Positions 1 through 7,960 of a stretch of DNA of 47,115 bases are shown here, piece after piece. The DNA lies in NCBI GenBank assembly GCA_002401685.1, contig NVTU01000019.1:7155-54269 (forward strand), written 5' to 3'. Below the pieces are notes generated by a model. That model was not told where the DNA came from. It saw only the letters and a list, made by a program, of their open reading frames with translations, and searched no databases. This DNA comes from Kordiimonadales bacterium. Its GTDB lineage: Bacteria > Pseudomonadota > Alphaproteobacteria > Sphingomonadales > Kordiimonadaceae. Each line of letters starts with the position of its first letter. Position 1 is the first letter of the stretch. A program made the position numbers and the translations under genes.

Positions 1-516
1 TCAGGTAAGTTATCGCCAACATCCGCTAACGACGTTCTTTCAGGCATGGAGGGTCGCATTCCGCTAATCCTCGATGGCGGCAAAACCTCAGTTGGTATCG
101 AAAGCACCATTATAGGCGTGACAGACGCTGGCGTCGCGATCCTCCGCCCCGGCACAGTAACCGCTGAGCAAATCAAAAGCGTTTCGGGAATAGCCGTTCA
201 TGATAGGGACGATGATACAATTACAGCACCAGGCCAACTCGCCAGCCACTATGCGCCAAACGCCACTGTCAGGCTGAATGCTTTGGTCAAACAAGACCAT
301 GAAGTGCTAATTGGCTTTGGTGCAGTACGCGGTGACCTCTCGCTCAGCCGATCTGGTGATTTAGCGGAGGCAGCTAAACTGCTGTTTGAAGTGTTACGCA
401 CGGCGGATGCCTCTGGCGCACACGGCATTGCAGTGGCACCAATTCCCAATGACGGGATCGGCATTGCAATAAACGACAGGCTGAAACGCGCTTCTGCACC
501 GAGAGACGCAAAGTGA
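1..516 (+). CDS. Threonylcarbamoyl-AMP synthase (Sua5/YrdC-TsaC family), 3' part only
   Basis: The reading frame is open from base 1, so the gene starts outside the window. The first visible residues, SGKLSPTSANDV, are the end of the YrdC/TsaC catalytic domain, followed by IESTII. The rest, including APGQLASHYAPNA, matches the linker and C-terminal Sua5 domain, so this is the long Sua5 form rather than the short TsaC. The family makes threonylcarbamoyl-AMP from threonine, bicarbonate and ATP in the cytosol for t6A37 modification of ANN-decoding tRNAs. The stop codon overlaps the GTG start of the next gene (GTGA), which suggests translational coupling. The family call is firm; the N-terminal half cannot be judged. 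Confidence 0.9.
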   Translation, partial: SGKLSPTSANDVLSGMEGRIPLILDGGKTSVGIESTIIGVTDAGVAILRPGTVTAEQIKSVSGIAVHDRDDDTITAPGQLASHYAPNATVRLNALVKQDHEVLIGFGAVRGDLSLSRSGDLAEAAKLLFEVLRTADASGAHGIAVAPIPNDGIGIAINDRLKRASAPRDAK

Positions 517-1931
517 TCAGCCGTGAACATATCGAAGCGCTAGGCCGTATATGCGGACCGAAAGGGTCGACCACGGATCCAGATGTGCTCGCACCACACC
601 TGAGCGAATGGCGTGATAAATTTACCGGCAAAACAGCCTTGATGCTAATGCCCCAGACGGCAGCCGAGGCGGCAGCCGCGGTAGCCTACTGCAACGACCA
701 TAGCATCGCATTGGTACCGCAAGGCGGGAATACTGGCCTTGTGGGCGGCAGTTTACCAGGGTTGGGGAAAGCAGATGAAATCCTGGTCAGCACCAAACGC
801 ATGTCCCGCATTGTTACAGTTGATGCGGATAACTATTCCATTACTGCAGAAGCCGGATGCACTGTAGCAGCGCTGCAAGCCGCAGCAGAAGCCGAAAACA
901 GACTTTTCCCGCTGTCGCTAGCGTCCGAAGGTAGCTGCACGGTCGGCGGCATTGTTTCCACCAATGCAGGCGGGGTGCATGTTGTGCGCTACGGCAACAC
1001 CCGCGCCCTGACACTCGGCATCGAAGCCATATTGCCTGACGGCAGTATATATGATGGCCTGACCTCGCTTAGAAAAGACAACACCGGCTACGCACTTGAT
1101 CAGCTTCTTATTGGGGCGGAGGGGACGCTCGGGCTTGTCACCAGAGCAACTTTCAAGCTTTACCCAAAAGAAGTGGAACGCCACACCTTATGGCTCGGCG
1201 TCAACTCGGTGAAGGATGCACTCAGCTTGCTAAGTAGCGCACGCGAAGCAACAGGAGACCGTGTTTCCGTGTTTGAGCTGATGCCGCATACAGGCCTCGA
1301 ATTTGTGCTTAATCATATTCCCGACACCCGCAACCCGCTGGATACAGCGCACCTGTGGTATCTGCTGATCGATATTGGTACCAGCGCCCCGGATACGGCT
1401 CTAAAAACCGCGATCGAAAACTGGGTGGAAACGGCTTTATCAAACGGTTTGGTACAAAACGGCGCCATAGCAACCAGTGGCAAGCAAGCGTCTGCGTTTT
1501 GGCAATTGCGCGAAAGCATGTCCGAAGCACAGAAGCATGAAGGCGCGAGCATCAAACACGACATCTCTGTGCCCGTTTCCAACGTACCGGCCTTCATAGA
1601 AGAAGCCACCGCTACGCTTGAAAAAACATACAGCGGCGTGCGGGTAACCCCGTTTGGGCACCTCGGAGACGGCAATCTTCATTTCAATGTCATGCAGCCA
1701 AAAGGCGCAGACAAAACAGAGTTCCTTGCACACTGGGAAGCTATGAACGAATTGGTGCATGATATTGTCATCAATTACGGCGGCTCGATTTCGGCTGAGC
1801 ACGGCATCGGTTCGCTTAAAAAGGCGGAGCTGGCACGCACCAAACCCAAAGCCGCTCTCACCGCGATGAAAAGCATTAAGCAGGCGCTCGACCCAAAGGG
1901 CATTATGAACCCAAACGTTCTTTTTGAGTGA
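513..1931 (+). CDS. FAD-binding oxidoreductase, GlcD / D-2-hydroxyacid dehydrogenase type
   Basis: This 472-residue protein has the two-part VAO/GlcD layout. An N-terminal FAD_binding_4 domain carries the pyrophosphate loop PQGGNTGLVGGS at residues 69-80. A C-terminal FAD-oxidase domain has GHLGDGNLHFN near residue 380 and EHGIGSLK near 428. Those histidines and acidic residues bind metal and substrate in D-lactate and D-2-hydroxyglutarate dehydrogenases. Family members oxidise D-2-hydroxyacids and pass electrons to quinone, ETF or cytochrome c. The GTG start overlaps the stop of the Sua5 gene by four bases. The exact substrate (D-2-hydroxyglutarate, D-lactate or glycolate) cannot be told from sequence. 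Confidence 0.88.
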   Translation: MISREHIEALGRICGPKGSTTDPDVLAPHLSEWRDKFTGKTALMLMPQTAAEAAAAVAYCNDHSIALVPQGGNTGLVGGSLPGLGKADEILVSTKRMSRIVTVDADNYSITAEAGCTVAALQAAAEAENRLFPLSLASEGSCTVGGIVSTNAGGVHVVRYGNTRALTLGIEAILPDGSIYDGLTSLRKDNTGYALDQLLIGAEGTLGLVTRATFKLYPKEVERHTLWLGVNSVKDALSLLSSAREATGDRVSVFELMPHTGLEFVLNHIPDTRNPLDTAHLWYLLIDIGTSAPDTALKTAIENWVETALSNGLVQNGAIATSGKQASAFWQLRESMSEAQKHEGASIKHDISVPVSNVPAFIEEATATLEKTYSGVRVTPFGHLGDGNLHFNVMQPKGADKTEFLAHWEAMNELVHDIVINYGGSISAEHGIGSLKKAELARTKPKAALTAMKSIKQALDPKGIMNPNVLFE

Positions 1932-2014
1932 AACGAGCCCCGCAATTTACTAGAGAAGTGACGTCCCAAATCCCCTCAGCCCCAACAATATGAGCGACCG
2001 GGAGGTGGCTGTCC

Positions 2015-2941
2015 TTATCCTGCCCTCTGAATTACAGACGTCAGCATAGCGCCCTTGTGATACCCTATTTTACCATTACCGTGCGAAAATATCAGCTGCG
2101 ACCCATCCGGCGTGAAACTGATAAAAAATTCATGTTCGTCGGCTGAATTGGTCAAGTTTACTGGGCTTTTACCTTTGGCATGGCCGGCCAGCCGCTGCGC
2201 AAAAATATCGGTGCTACCATTGGCTGAAGGCCCACAATAGACCACCCATTTCCCGTCAGGTGATACAATCGCGCCAAACTTTCGCTCTCCACCGAATGTG
2301 ACCTGCCGCTTGTGGCTGCCATCCGCCGCCATAATATAAAACTCGTCCGGCCCGTCTTCAGTGGCTTTATAGCCATAAATGATTTCGGTGCCGTCAGCCG
2401 TCCATTCCCCGCCAGATGCATGGCCAGGCAGGTCTTCTGTCAAATTCAGGGGTGTATGCCCGCCTTTTCTCAGGACTAGAATATCGGATGTTTTCTCCGC
2501 CAAGTTGATCGACCAAAATAACACCCTTTTACCGTCGGGTGACCAGGCGGCACCGCCTTCATTTCCTTCTTTATCATAGAGTTCGCGGTCATTGCTGCCG
2601 TCGGCATTCATAATACGCAAGCCGATATCCGCCATACTCTGCCCTGCGGAATAGACAATTTCGGTGCCGTCTGGCGACATATCAGGCTCAATTTCCCAAT
2701 AATCATCGCTGCGGCTGATATTCACGGGCGCGAGCTTTCCGTGTTTTACAAACAGGTCGGGCGTCGCCCGACCAACGGAACGGTAATAAACCACCGACTT
2801 ACCGTCTTTCGAATAGGAAAAATCGAATTCCCGGATAACAGGATCTTTGGATTCTTCTACCAGTTCCGCAGCGTCAATTGCCATCAGAGGACCGGTTGGA
2901 AAAGTGAGAAAAGATACTACAAGAACAGTGCTAATGATCAT
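2015..2941 (-). CDS. Secreted TolB-like beta-propeller (PD40/WD40-like) protein
   Basis: This 308-residue protein has a hydrophobic N-terminal signal segment (residues 2-21, cleavage probably near GPLMA). It is followed by repeated blades of the SPDGKxVVY type: SYSKDGKSVVYY, SPDGTEIVYS, SPDGKRVLFW, TADGTEIIYG, SPDGKWVVYC and TPDGSQLIFS. These are PD40 repeats as in TolB and in DPP-IV-like propellers. With about six blades it is a propeller without the TolB N-terminal domain and without a hydrolase domain. The ATG is preceded by GGAGG at good spacing. Expected location is the periplasm, with a binding or scaffold role. A perfect 12-bp palindrome (3021-3050) lies about 80 bp upstream. Confidence 0.75.
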   Translation of the reverse strand: MIISTVLVVSFLTFPTGPLMAIDAAELVEESKDPVIREFDFSYSKDGKSVVYYRSVGRATPDLFVKHGKLAPVNISRSDDYWEIEPDMSPDGTEIVYSAGQSMADIGLRIMNADGSNDRELYDKEGNEGGAAWSPDGKRVLFWSINLAEKTSDILVLRKGGHTPLNLTEDLPGHASGGEWTADGTEIIYGYKATEDGPDEFYIMAADGSHKRQVTFGGERKFGAIVSPDGKWVVYCGPSANGSTDIFAQRLAGHAKGKSPVNLTNSADEHEFFISFTPDGSQLIFSHGNGKIGYHKGAMLTSVIQRAG

Positions 2942-3020
2942 AATAAACCTCCAGAATAGAGGCCTTATCTAGCTTATCGCCCCGGCTATATATTGTTCAA
3001 ATATCACGAACGGGCACTTT

Positions 3021-3050
3021 CATAAGGTGAAGGGTGATCTTCACCTTATG
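3021..3050. promoter_or_regulatory. Perfect 12-bp inverted repeat, putative operator or terminator
   Basis: CATAAGGTGAAG, six bases, then CTTCACCTTATG. It lies between the end of the DUF305 gene and the start of the TolB-like gene, both on the minus strand. No T-run follows on either strand, which argues against a classical terminator. The half-site CATAAGGTGA recurs in the DUF305/cytochrome b561 intergenic region, which favours a shared regulator site. Confidence 0.5.
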
Positions 3051-3065
3051 AATAGCCCCTATATG

Positions 3066-5516
3066 TTAGCTGCACAGCCTCGCAGCAATACCGTTCAGTG
3101 TTTCCCCCAGGGCCGTCCGTCTCTTTTGGCTGGCAGCACTTCCACCCTCTGTCACCAAATTTGAGGCAAGTGCCTGCAAGCTAGAGGCAATGGTTTGGTC
3201 ACAGCCACCAGCATTAAGCTGAGCCGTCGCACTGTCCAGCGCTTTCCCGAGCTCAGCAACAACCGGCTGCGGCAAACCGCTGCTTCTATTAAGCTGGTCA
3301 ATATAGGCGCGCGCGACCACTGGATCAGCAGGCCATGTCACCCGGAACTGTTGTTGCGGATTGAACCCACTGCCCTGATTGGCCATTTCCGCAGCGGCAA
3401 TTTCGTTTGCGCTCAGATATTGACTTGGCTTTAAGGCAAATACATCAAGACCACGAGCGATCTCGGTCCCGTAAATTTTGCCGCGGTACCAATAGGTTGA
3501 CCAATATCCACCCAGAACCATCAGTTCATCATGAATTGGGCCCCTATCAAAATAGGCTATCTCAACCGGGTTTGCGGAATCGGTGAAATCAATCACCGAA
3601 AGGCCGCCTTGATACCAGGCCTGTGCGAATATATCTCGGCCAGGGACAGGGACCACAGAACCATTATGCGCAACGCAATTTTCCGTCTCGCCCTGAGGTG
3701 CGGGCAGTTTGAAATGTCCTTTATATTCGAGCTTGCCGTCTACAATGTCGTAGATGGCGTCGGCGCCCCAATCTTTTGGGTCATACGCGCGGCAACGGGG
3801 CCGTCCCCCGCCACCCCATTCGTCGGTGAAGATAACCTTGGTGCCGTCATTATTAAAGGTGGCCGAATGCCAATAAGCGAAGCCTTTGTCGATCACTTCA
3901 TCAATGCGCTTTGGTTTCCGCGGATCGGATATATCAAAGATAATGCCGTTGCCTGAACAAGCCCCTGCAGCAAGTCCAATTTCTGGGAACACCGTAATGT
4001 CGTGGCACTGGTTGGTTTGGCTTGTGCGCTGGGTTTCGTCGCCGTGATCACCGCCCTGCCATAGGCCTGCTAAACGGCCAGTTTCTGCATCGGCAAACAC
4101 CGCTGGGCTATCTACGATATGGGATTTGGAAGGGTCATCCACCGGAATTTCAATTACATCAATACGGAACAGTGCCGTTCTGTCATCGCCCGGAATATTA
4201 CCGACACAGCCAGCCAACTCCTCACCGTCGCGCACTCTCGATGTACCTGAATTATAGACAATGATTTTACCGTCGTCCCCAGGCCCGGAGACCACAGAAT
4301 GAGTGTGCGAGCCACGGCATGTTTGAACCTGCCCTACTTGTATCGGCTGGCTAAGATCGCTGATGTCAAAAATACGAATACCGCGAAAACGCTCAGCGCT
4401 TACATCTTCATTGATGCCTTGCCGCCCGCAATCAACACGGCCACGCGTCTGCTCTACTGACATGATCAGCAAATCACCAACGATCAACACATCACCCTGC
4501 CCGCCTGGGCAAACAACCGAACTTAAGAGTTCAGGAACACCGTCGTCTTGTAACTTGTAAACGTTGAAGCCGTGATAACTGCCGGTTACTAACTTGTCGC
4601 CAGCGAATGCCATGTCTGTATTGGAGAAACTAAGAAGCGGTGAGCGTTCGCCCCATTCGGTATCATCATTGCTTTGCCCCTCATCGTCGGTTTCACCGTC
4701 TTCATCGCTTTCTTCTTTAGCAATCACCGGCGGTAAACCAGTTGGGTTTTTCGGGTCAAAGAAGCCTGCGGGTTTCGATAAGCTCGCAATCAGTTTCACA
4801 TTCATCGCCGCCTGCCCGGCATCTGCAAAACCAGACGACAGGCCTGCGCGCGGATCGCTAGACAAAGCGATTAACACGGCGTGCATGCGCTTTATCTCAG
4901 CGGTTTGGTCGTTAGTGATGTCATTGGTGAACTGGTACAGCACAGGATCATAAGCTGAACCAGGTTGCCGGTGCAGGCTACGCACCATCGTTACCGCGCC
5001 TTCATGGTGGCTGATCATCAGCTGCAGGAAGAATTTATCAAACGCTGTACCTTTCAAGGTGGCTAGCTTCGTCATTTCATCGGGCGAGGCCATGCCAGCC
5101 ATGGCATGCGACGTATGCATGGCACTATGTGCAGTTGGCTCAGGCGCCGGCTCATTACGGGACTTCAGCCAGTCCTGCATGAATTTAATCTCATCCAGCT
5201 GCGACGCATCGATACGGCCTGCGGCGTCTAGCAATTCTTTACGGTTGGTACGGCTAGCGACAAGCGCAGACATCTGGACGGCTTGGTTATGGTGCGGGAT
5301 CATATCCTGCATGAACAGCACGTCATCGGGCGAATAGCTTGTATTGGCAATTTTGATGGCCTCTGCAGCGCTAAGCGCCCGTGCCTTTTCGCCCGGCGCG
5401 CCCGGCTGGAGGATCGGTGCGTCCTGCGCCATACTAGCACTTGCCAGACCGAATAAAATTACTGCTGTAGATACGCCGCGCAGGAGGCGGTCTATTGTAT
5501 TGGGTTGGGCGATCAT
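3066..5516 (-). CDS. DUF305 domain fused to LVIVD-type beta-propeller, secreted
   Basis: This 816-residue protein has a signal peptide (about 1-30, cleavage after SASMA). A DUF305 ferritin-like four-helix region has paired histidines at 75-76 (MIPHHNQAV) and 170-171 (MISHHEGAV), with a Met/His-rich linker between them (SAMHTSHAMAGM). DUF305 proteins are often linked to copper or other metal handling. After an acidic linker (about 265-290) comes a long region with repeats such as GIRIFDISD, GIIFDISD and LSVIDFTD, typical of LVIVD propeller proteins. A helical tail follows. AGGAGC precedes the ATG. The fusion suggests a periplasmic metal-binding or redox protein; the catalytic role, if any, is unknown. 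Confidence 0.8.
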   Translation of the reverse strand: MIAQPNTIDRLLRGVSTAVILFGLASASMAQDAPILQPGAPGEKARALSAAEAIKIANTSYSPDDVLFMQDMIPHHNQAVQMSALVASRTNRKELLDAAGRIDASQLDEIKFMQDWLKSRNEPAPEPTAHSAMHTSHAMAGMASPDEMTKLATLKGTAFDKFFLQLMISHHEGAVTMVRSLHRQPGSAYDPVLYQFTNDITNDQTAEIKRMHAVLIALSSDPRAGLSSGFADAGQAAMNVKLIASLSKPAGFFDPKNPTGLPPVIAKEESDEDGETDDEGQSNDDTEWGERSPLLSFSNTDMAFAGDKLVTGSYHGFNVYKLQDDGVPELLSSVVCPGGQGDVLIVGDLLIMSVEQTRGRVDCGRQGINEDVSAERFRGIRIFDISDLSQPIQVGQVQTCRGSHTHSVVSGPGDDGKIIVYNSGTSRVRDGEELAGCVGNIPGDDRTALFRIDVIEIPVDDPSKSHIVDSPAVFADAETGRLAGLWQGGDHGDETQRTSQTNQCHDITVFPEIGLAAGACSGNGIIFDISDPRKPKRIDEVIDKGFAYWHSATFNNDGTKVIFTDEWGGGGRPRCRAYDPKDWGADAIYDIVDGKLEYKGHFKLPAPQGETENCVAHNGSVVPVPGRDIFAQAWYQGGLSVIDFTDSANPVEIAYFDRGPIHDELMVLGGYWSTYWYRGKIYGTEIARGLDVFALKPSQYLSANEIAAAEMANQGSGFNPQQQFRVTWPADPVVARAYIDQLNRSSGLPQPVVAELGKALDSATAQLNAGGCDQTIASSLQALASNLVTEGGSAASQKRRTALGETLNGIAARLCS

Positions 5517-5816
5517 TGAATTAGCTCCTATCCAAATATTTTGTCTACAAACCGAAGTCCTTAGCGATTTTTTAAGCTCCAGAAAGTCCCTTCATAAAAC
5601 TTTGGTTCATAAGGTAGTCATTTGCAAACGAAAAGCGCCGTCACCTTATGGCCACCCAATTTTCGATATGGCTACGTACGGTCGCTCCCTATATCAGGAG
5701 ACCAGCCGCTAATTCCACACGGAGACCAATTTTTTGGACGATTGGTTAAAATATATTTGAACGCTAAACGGCCAAACAGCTGATAAGGTAAATTGGACAA
5801 ATGAAAGGTACTCAGT
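5517..5816. other. Divergent promoter region between DUF305 and cytochrome b561 genes
   Basis: No gene is visible in these 300 bases. The region separates a minus-strand gene from a plus-strand gene and must hold both promoters. It contains three copies of an ATAAGGT half-site: 5608-5615 (plus), 5643-5650 (minus) and about 5782-5789 (plus). Confidence 0.6.
5608..5650. promoter_or_regulatory. Spaced inverted half-sites CATAAGGT / ACCTTATG
   Basis: CATAAGGT at 5608-5615 faces ACCTTATG at 5643-5650, spaced by 27 bases. The same sequence forms the tight palindrome at 3021-3050, and a further GATAAGGTAA lies near 5782. The position between divergent promoters fits an operator. The regulator is not known; the AraC protein encoded at 7961 is the nearest candidate. 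Confidence 0.4.
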
Positions 5817-6362
5817 TTGGCAACAGCTACGGATAAACCTTGGGCAGTTAGGGCCGTTCATTCCGTCTGTATTGTGCTGATGGCGATAGCGACTGCAAGC
5901 GGGTACCGCGCCTTTGATCCGGGTTGGTCAGGTGTTGGTTTTTTAGATCGGGATTTTCTGTTTGCGACGCACCAAACATCCGGCATTCTGCTTGTAGTTA
6001 CGTTCTTAGCTTGGGCTACATACCGCGCCGTTACGGGCCGCAGGAGTGTGTCCAGCTCTCTCTTCTCACGCGCCGTACTTATCAGCCACATCCTACTTGC
6101 CGCGCTTGGCATGACCATTGGTCTGTTGGGTTGGGCTGGTAGTTCGACCGGAGGATACGGCCAACATCTTTTCGCGGTTATCAATGTGCCAAACATTGTG
6201 CCGCGCGGAGAGGCACTACAAGTGGTTGAGGTTTATGCCCTACACAAAAAGTTGGTGCCAATTTTCCTTGGTTTGCTGCTGCTTCATATACTTGCAGCTA
6301 TTGGCCATGCCATTTGGCTTAAAGACGGATTGCTCCGATCAATGTTCCGTCTATCCCGCTAA
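5817..6362 (+). CDS. Cytochrome b561-family membrane protein
   Basis: This 181-residue protein has four predicted membrane spans, around residues 12-32, 48-66, 82-104 and 142-165. Histidines lie at helix positions typical of di-haem b561 proteins: H14 in RAVHSVC, H47 in FATHQTSG, H87 in ISHIL and H147 in ALHKKLVP. Family members carry electrons across the inner membrane, usually from quinol to a periplasmic partner. The start is TTG: an in-frame stop lies at 5802, and AAAGG sits about 9 bases upstream. An ATG at 5801 is out of frame and gives only an 11-residue peptide. It stands next to two P460-type c-haem proteins, which suggests a shared electron route. Confidence 0.82.
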   Translation: MATATDKPWAVRAVHSVCIVLMAIATASGYRAFDPGWSGVGFLDRDFLFATHQTSGILLVVTFLAWATYRAVTGRRSVSSSLFSRAVLISHILLAALGMTIGLLGWAGSSTGGYGQHLFAVINVPNIVPRGEALQVVEVYALHKKLVPIFLGLLLLHILAAIGHAIWLKDGLLRSMFRLSR

Positions 6363-6402
6363 CACCACGGGCTGAACTTTACACGATATTTCGCGCACGA
6401 AA

Positions 6403-6429
6403 AAAGGGACTGCCTCCCGCAGCCCCTTT
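6403..6429 (-). terminator. Rho-independent terminator between convergent genes
   Basis: AAAGGGACTGC, loop CTCCC, then GCAGCCCCTTT: an 11-bp stem with one A-C mismatch. Read on the minus strand it is followed by six T residues, so it best serves the P460 genes. A weaker T-run on the plus side may also serve cytochrome b561. Confidence 0.7.
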
Positions 6430-6467
6430 CTCACCGTCAACACAGTGTTACCAAAAGGAAATTACAT

Positions 6468-7037
6468 CTACTTTTTAGCTAGCACGGGATACGCATAGCT
6501 ATAGATCCAATCTTCTTTCTTTGCGGGAACATGGCAACCCATGCATTCGGCACGGAAAGATTTTGTTGGGGAGGTCGTTTTGTCCTCAGCACCAAAATAA
6601 GCCCAACCCCAGCCTTTGCCCCACAGCTGGTTTTTGGGGAAGCGGTTTTTACGGTCCTTTATCATCACGAACCAGCCCGAGATTTCGGTCGCCCAGGCAG
6701 CTTCGCCAGTTGTCAACGATGCTGACTGGGCGAGGAGCAATTCTTTAATCAAAACAGCTCCGTCAGGGAATTCACCTGTCGCCCGGAAAGCATCAATCGT
6801 AGAGCGCTGGCTGTAAACCACATGCTGGCCAGTGACTTTGCCGTCATCACCCGTTAGTGCCCACGTACCAAGTACCGGCCAGTCCCGGCGGAAATCAGCC
6901 TTTGGCATATGGATTGAGCCGTCTTTGCCCACCATTTCCTGCCACACCATTTCAGTAGTATAGTCGGCCGCATTCGCGGAAACCGTTGCTGCAGCAACGG
7001 CAACCGCTAGCCCCATAAGGGCATTCAGTATTTTCAT
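6468..7037 (-). CDS. Cytochrome P460-family protein, c-type haem
   Basis: This protein of about 189 residues has a signal peptide (MKILNALMGLAVAVAAATVSANA). It ends with a P460 domain that carries a single CxxCH haem site near the C-terminus (CMGCHVPAKKEDWIY). Known P460 proteins are periplasmic and oxidise hydroxylamine or act on NO, but many homologues are uncharacterised. The start chosen is the ATG at 7037, because AGAAGGA lies 5 bases upstream; the ATG at 7043 overlaps that ribosome site. It follows a second P460 paralogue in the same orientation, 36 bases between stop and start, so the two probably form an operon. Confidence 0.82.
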   Translation of the reverse strand: MKILNALMGLAVAVAAATVSANAADYTTEMVWQEMVGKDGSIHMPKADFRRDWPVLGTWALTGDDGKVTGQHVVYSQRSTIDAFRATGEFPDGAVLIKELLLAQSASLTTGEAAWATEISGWFVMIKDRKNRFPKNQLWGKGWGWAYFGAEDKTTSPTKSFRAECMGCHVPAKKEDWIYSYAYPVLAKK

Positions 7038-7073
7038 AACCATCCTTCTTGTGTTGGCTTCAACTCAATGGAC

Positions 7074-7703
7074 TTATTTTCCAGCAGCACGCAACACTGG
7101 GTAAAACTGAGTAAACACCCAATCGTTTTTCGCAGATGCTTCATGGCAAGAGTTACAGGTTTCTTTCGGGAAAGCTTTGGCCGTCTTTTCATATGGCTGA
7201 CTTTGGTGACCAAAAGAGAAGTACGCCCAGCCACCTGGCTGATCAGGGAAGCGCTTATTGTCCTTCACAGTAAGCTCCAACCCGGCGAACTCACCCTGAA
7301 AATAACCAGTACCGCTTACTTCGTCAGTGGACCCATCAGGGTTTGCGCCGTCTTTACCGTAAGTAAGAACGAGCTCCTTGGCGATCTGTGTGCCCTCTGG
7401 GAATTTGCCAGTAGCCTCAAAAACCTTGTAAGCACTTGGCTCAATATAAACATTATGGAACTCTGGGAACGGCGCATTGCCACCGTTTAGAGCGTTCGGG
7501 GTAACCGGTGTACCGACGTAAATCCATTCACGCCAACCATCCGGCCGATTTACTGCGCCATCCTCATTAAAGCGCGCTTCCACAATTTTCATTGTGTCCT
7601 TTAGCGCCACGTCCGCTGACACGGACTGAGTAGGATAAACAGTAAGGGCAGTAACCGCTACCATTGCGGCCATACCCAGGGGTAAAACAACTTTCAAATT
7701 CAT
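7074..7703 (-). CDS. Cytochrome P460-family protein, second paralogue
   Basis: This protein of about 209 residues has a signal peptide (MNLKVVLPLGMAAMVAVTALT, cleavage near VSA). Its P460-type domain ends in CNSCHEASAKNDWVF, a c-haem site in the same place as in its downstream neighbour. The ATG at 7703 is preferred, since GGAGGAG is 6 bases upstream; an ATG at 7721 lies too close to that site. It is first in a two-gene P460 operon, divergent from the AraC regulator at 7961. Two inverted repeats lie upstream (7740-7760 and 7762-7782). The two paralogues are clearly diverged, so this is an old duplication or two separate acquisitions. Confidence 0.82.
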   Translation of the reverse strand: MNLKVVLPLGMAAMVAVTALTVYPTQSVSADVALKDTMKIVEARFNEDGAVNRPDGWREWIYVGTPVTPNALNGGNAPFPEFHNVYIEPSAYKVFEATGKFPEGTQIAKELVLTYGKDGANPDGSTDEVSGTGYFQGEFAGLELTVKDNKRFPDQPGGWAYFSFGHQSQPYEKTAKAFPKETCNSCHEASAKNDWVFTQFYPVLRAAGK

Positions 7704-7739
7704 TAGAAGCTCCTCCATCAAAACATTTGCTACACTGCG

Positions 7740-7782
7740 AGCCCCTTCGGTGCCGGGGCTAATTCTACGGTGTTAGTAGAAT
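7740..7782. promoter_or_regulatory. Two adjacent inverted repeats upstream of the P460 operon
   Basis: AGCCCC (7740-7745) pairs with GGGGCT (7755-7760). ATTCTAC (7762-7768) pairs with GTAGAAT (7776-7782). The second has 7-bp arms with centres 14 bp apart, a spacing typical of an operator. Both lie 37-79 bases upstream of the first P460 start, in the region divergent with the AraC gene. A short AAGGTGACCTT palindrome (7909-7919) sits closer to the AraC gene. Confidence 0.4.
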
Positions 7783-7960
7783 GTCCACATATACTTATGG
7801 GCTACACATGCCTGTGTTCTCGGAACAAAAGATAAACACAGCTCATGGACAAACAATGTGCGTCCGTCCATTAAAACTGTCTCATCGTCTTAGCGTATTG
7901 TGTGTGCTAAGGTGACCTTCGTAGAACACAGGAGTTAACCGACCTTTAAGGGCCAGCTAA

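Noticed and set aside
5801..5836. ATG-initiated short peptide (11 residues) before the cytochrome b561 gene as a leader peptide
   Set aside because: It overlaps the real TTG start out of frame. No regulatory codons or attenuator hairpin are seen, so chance is the simpler reading.
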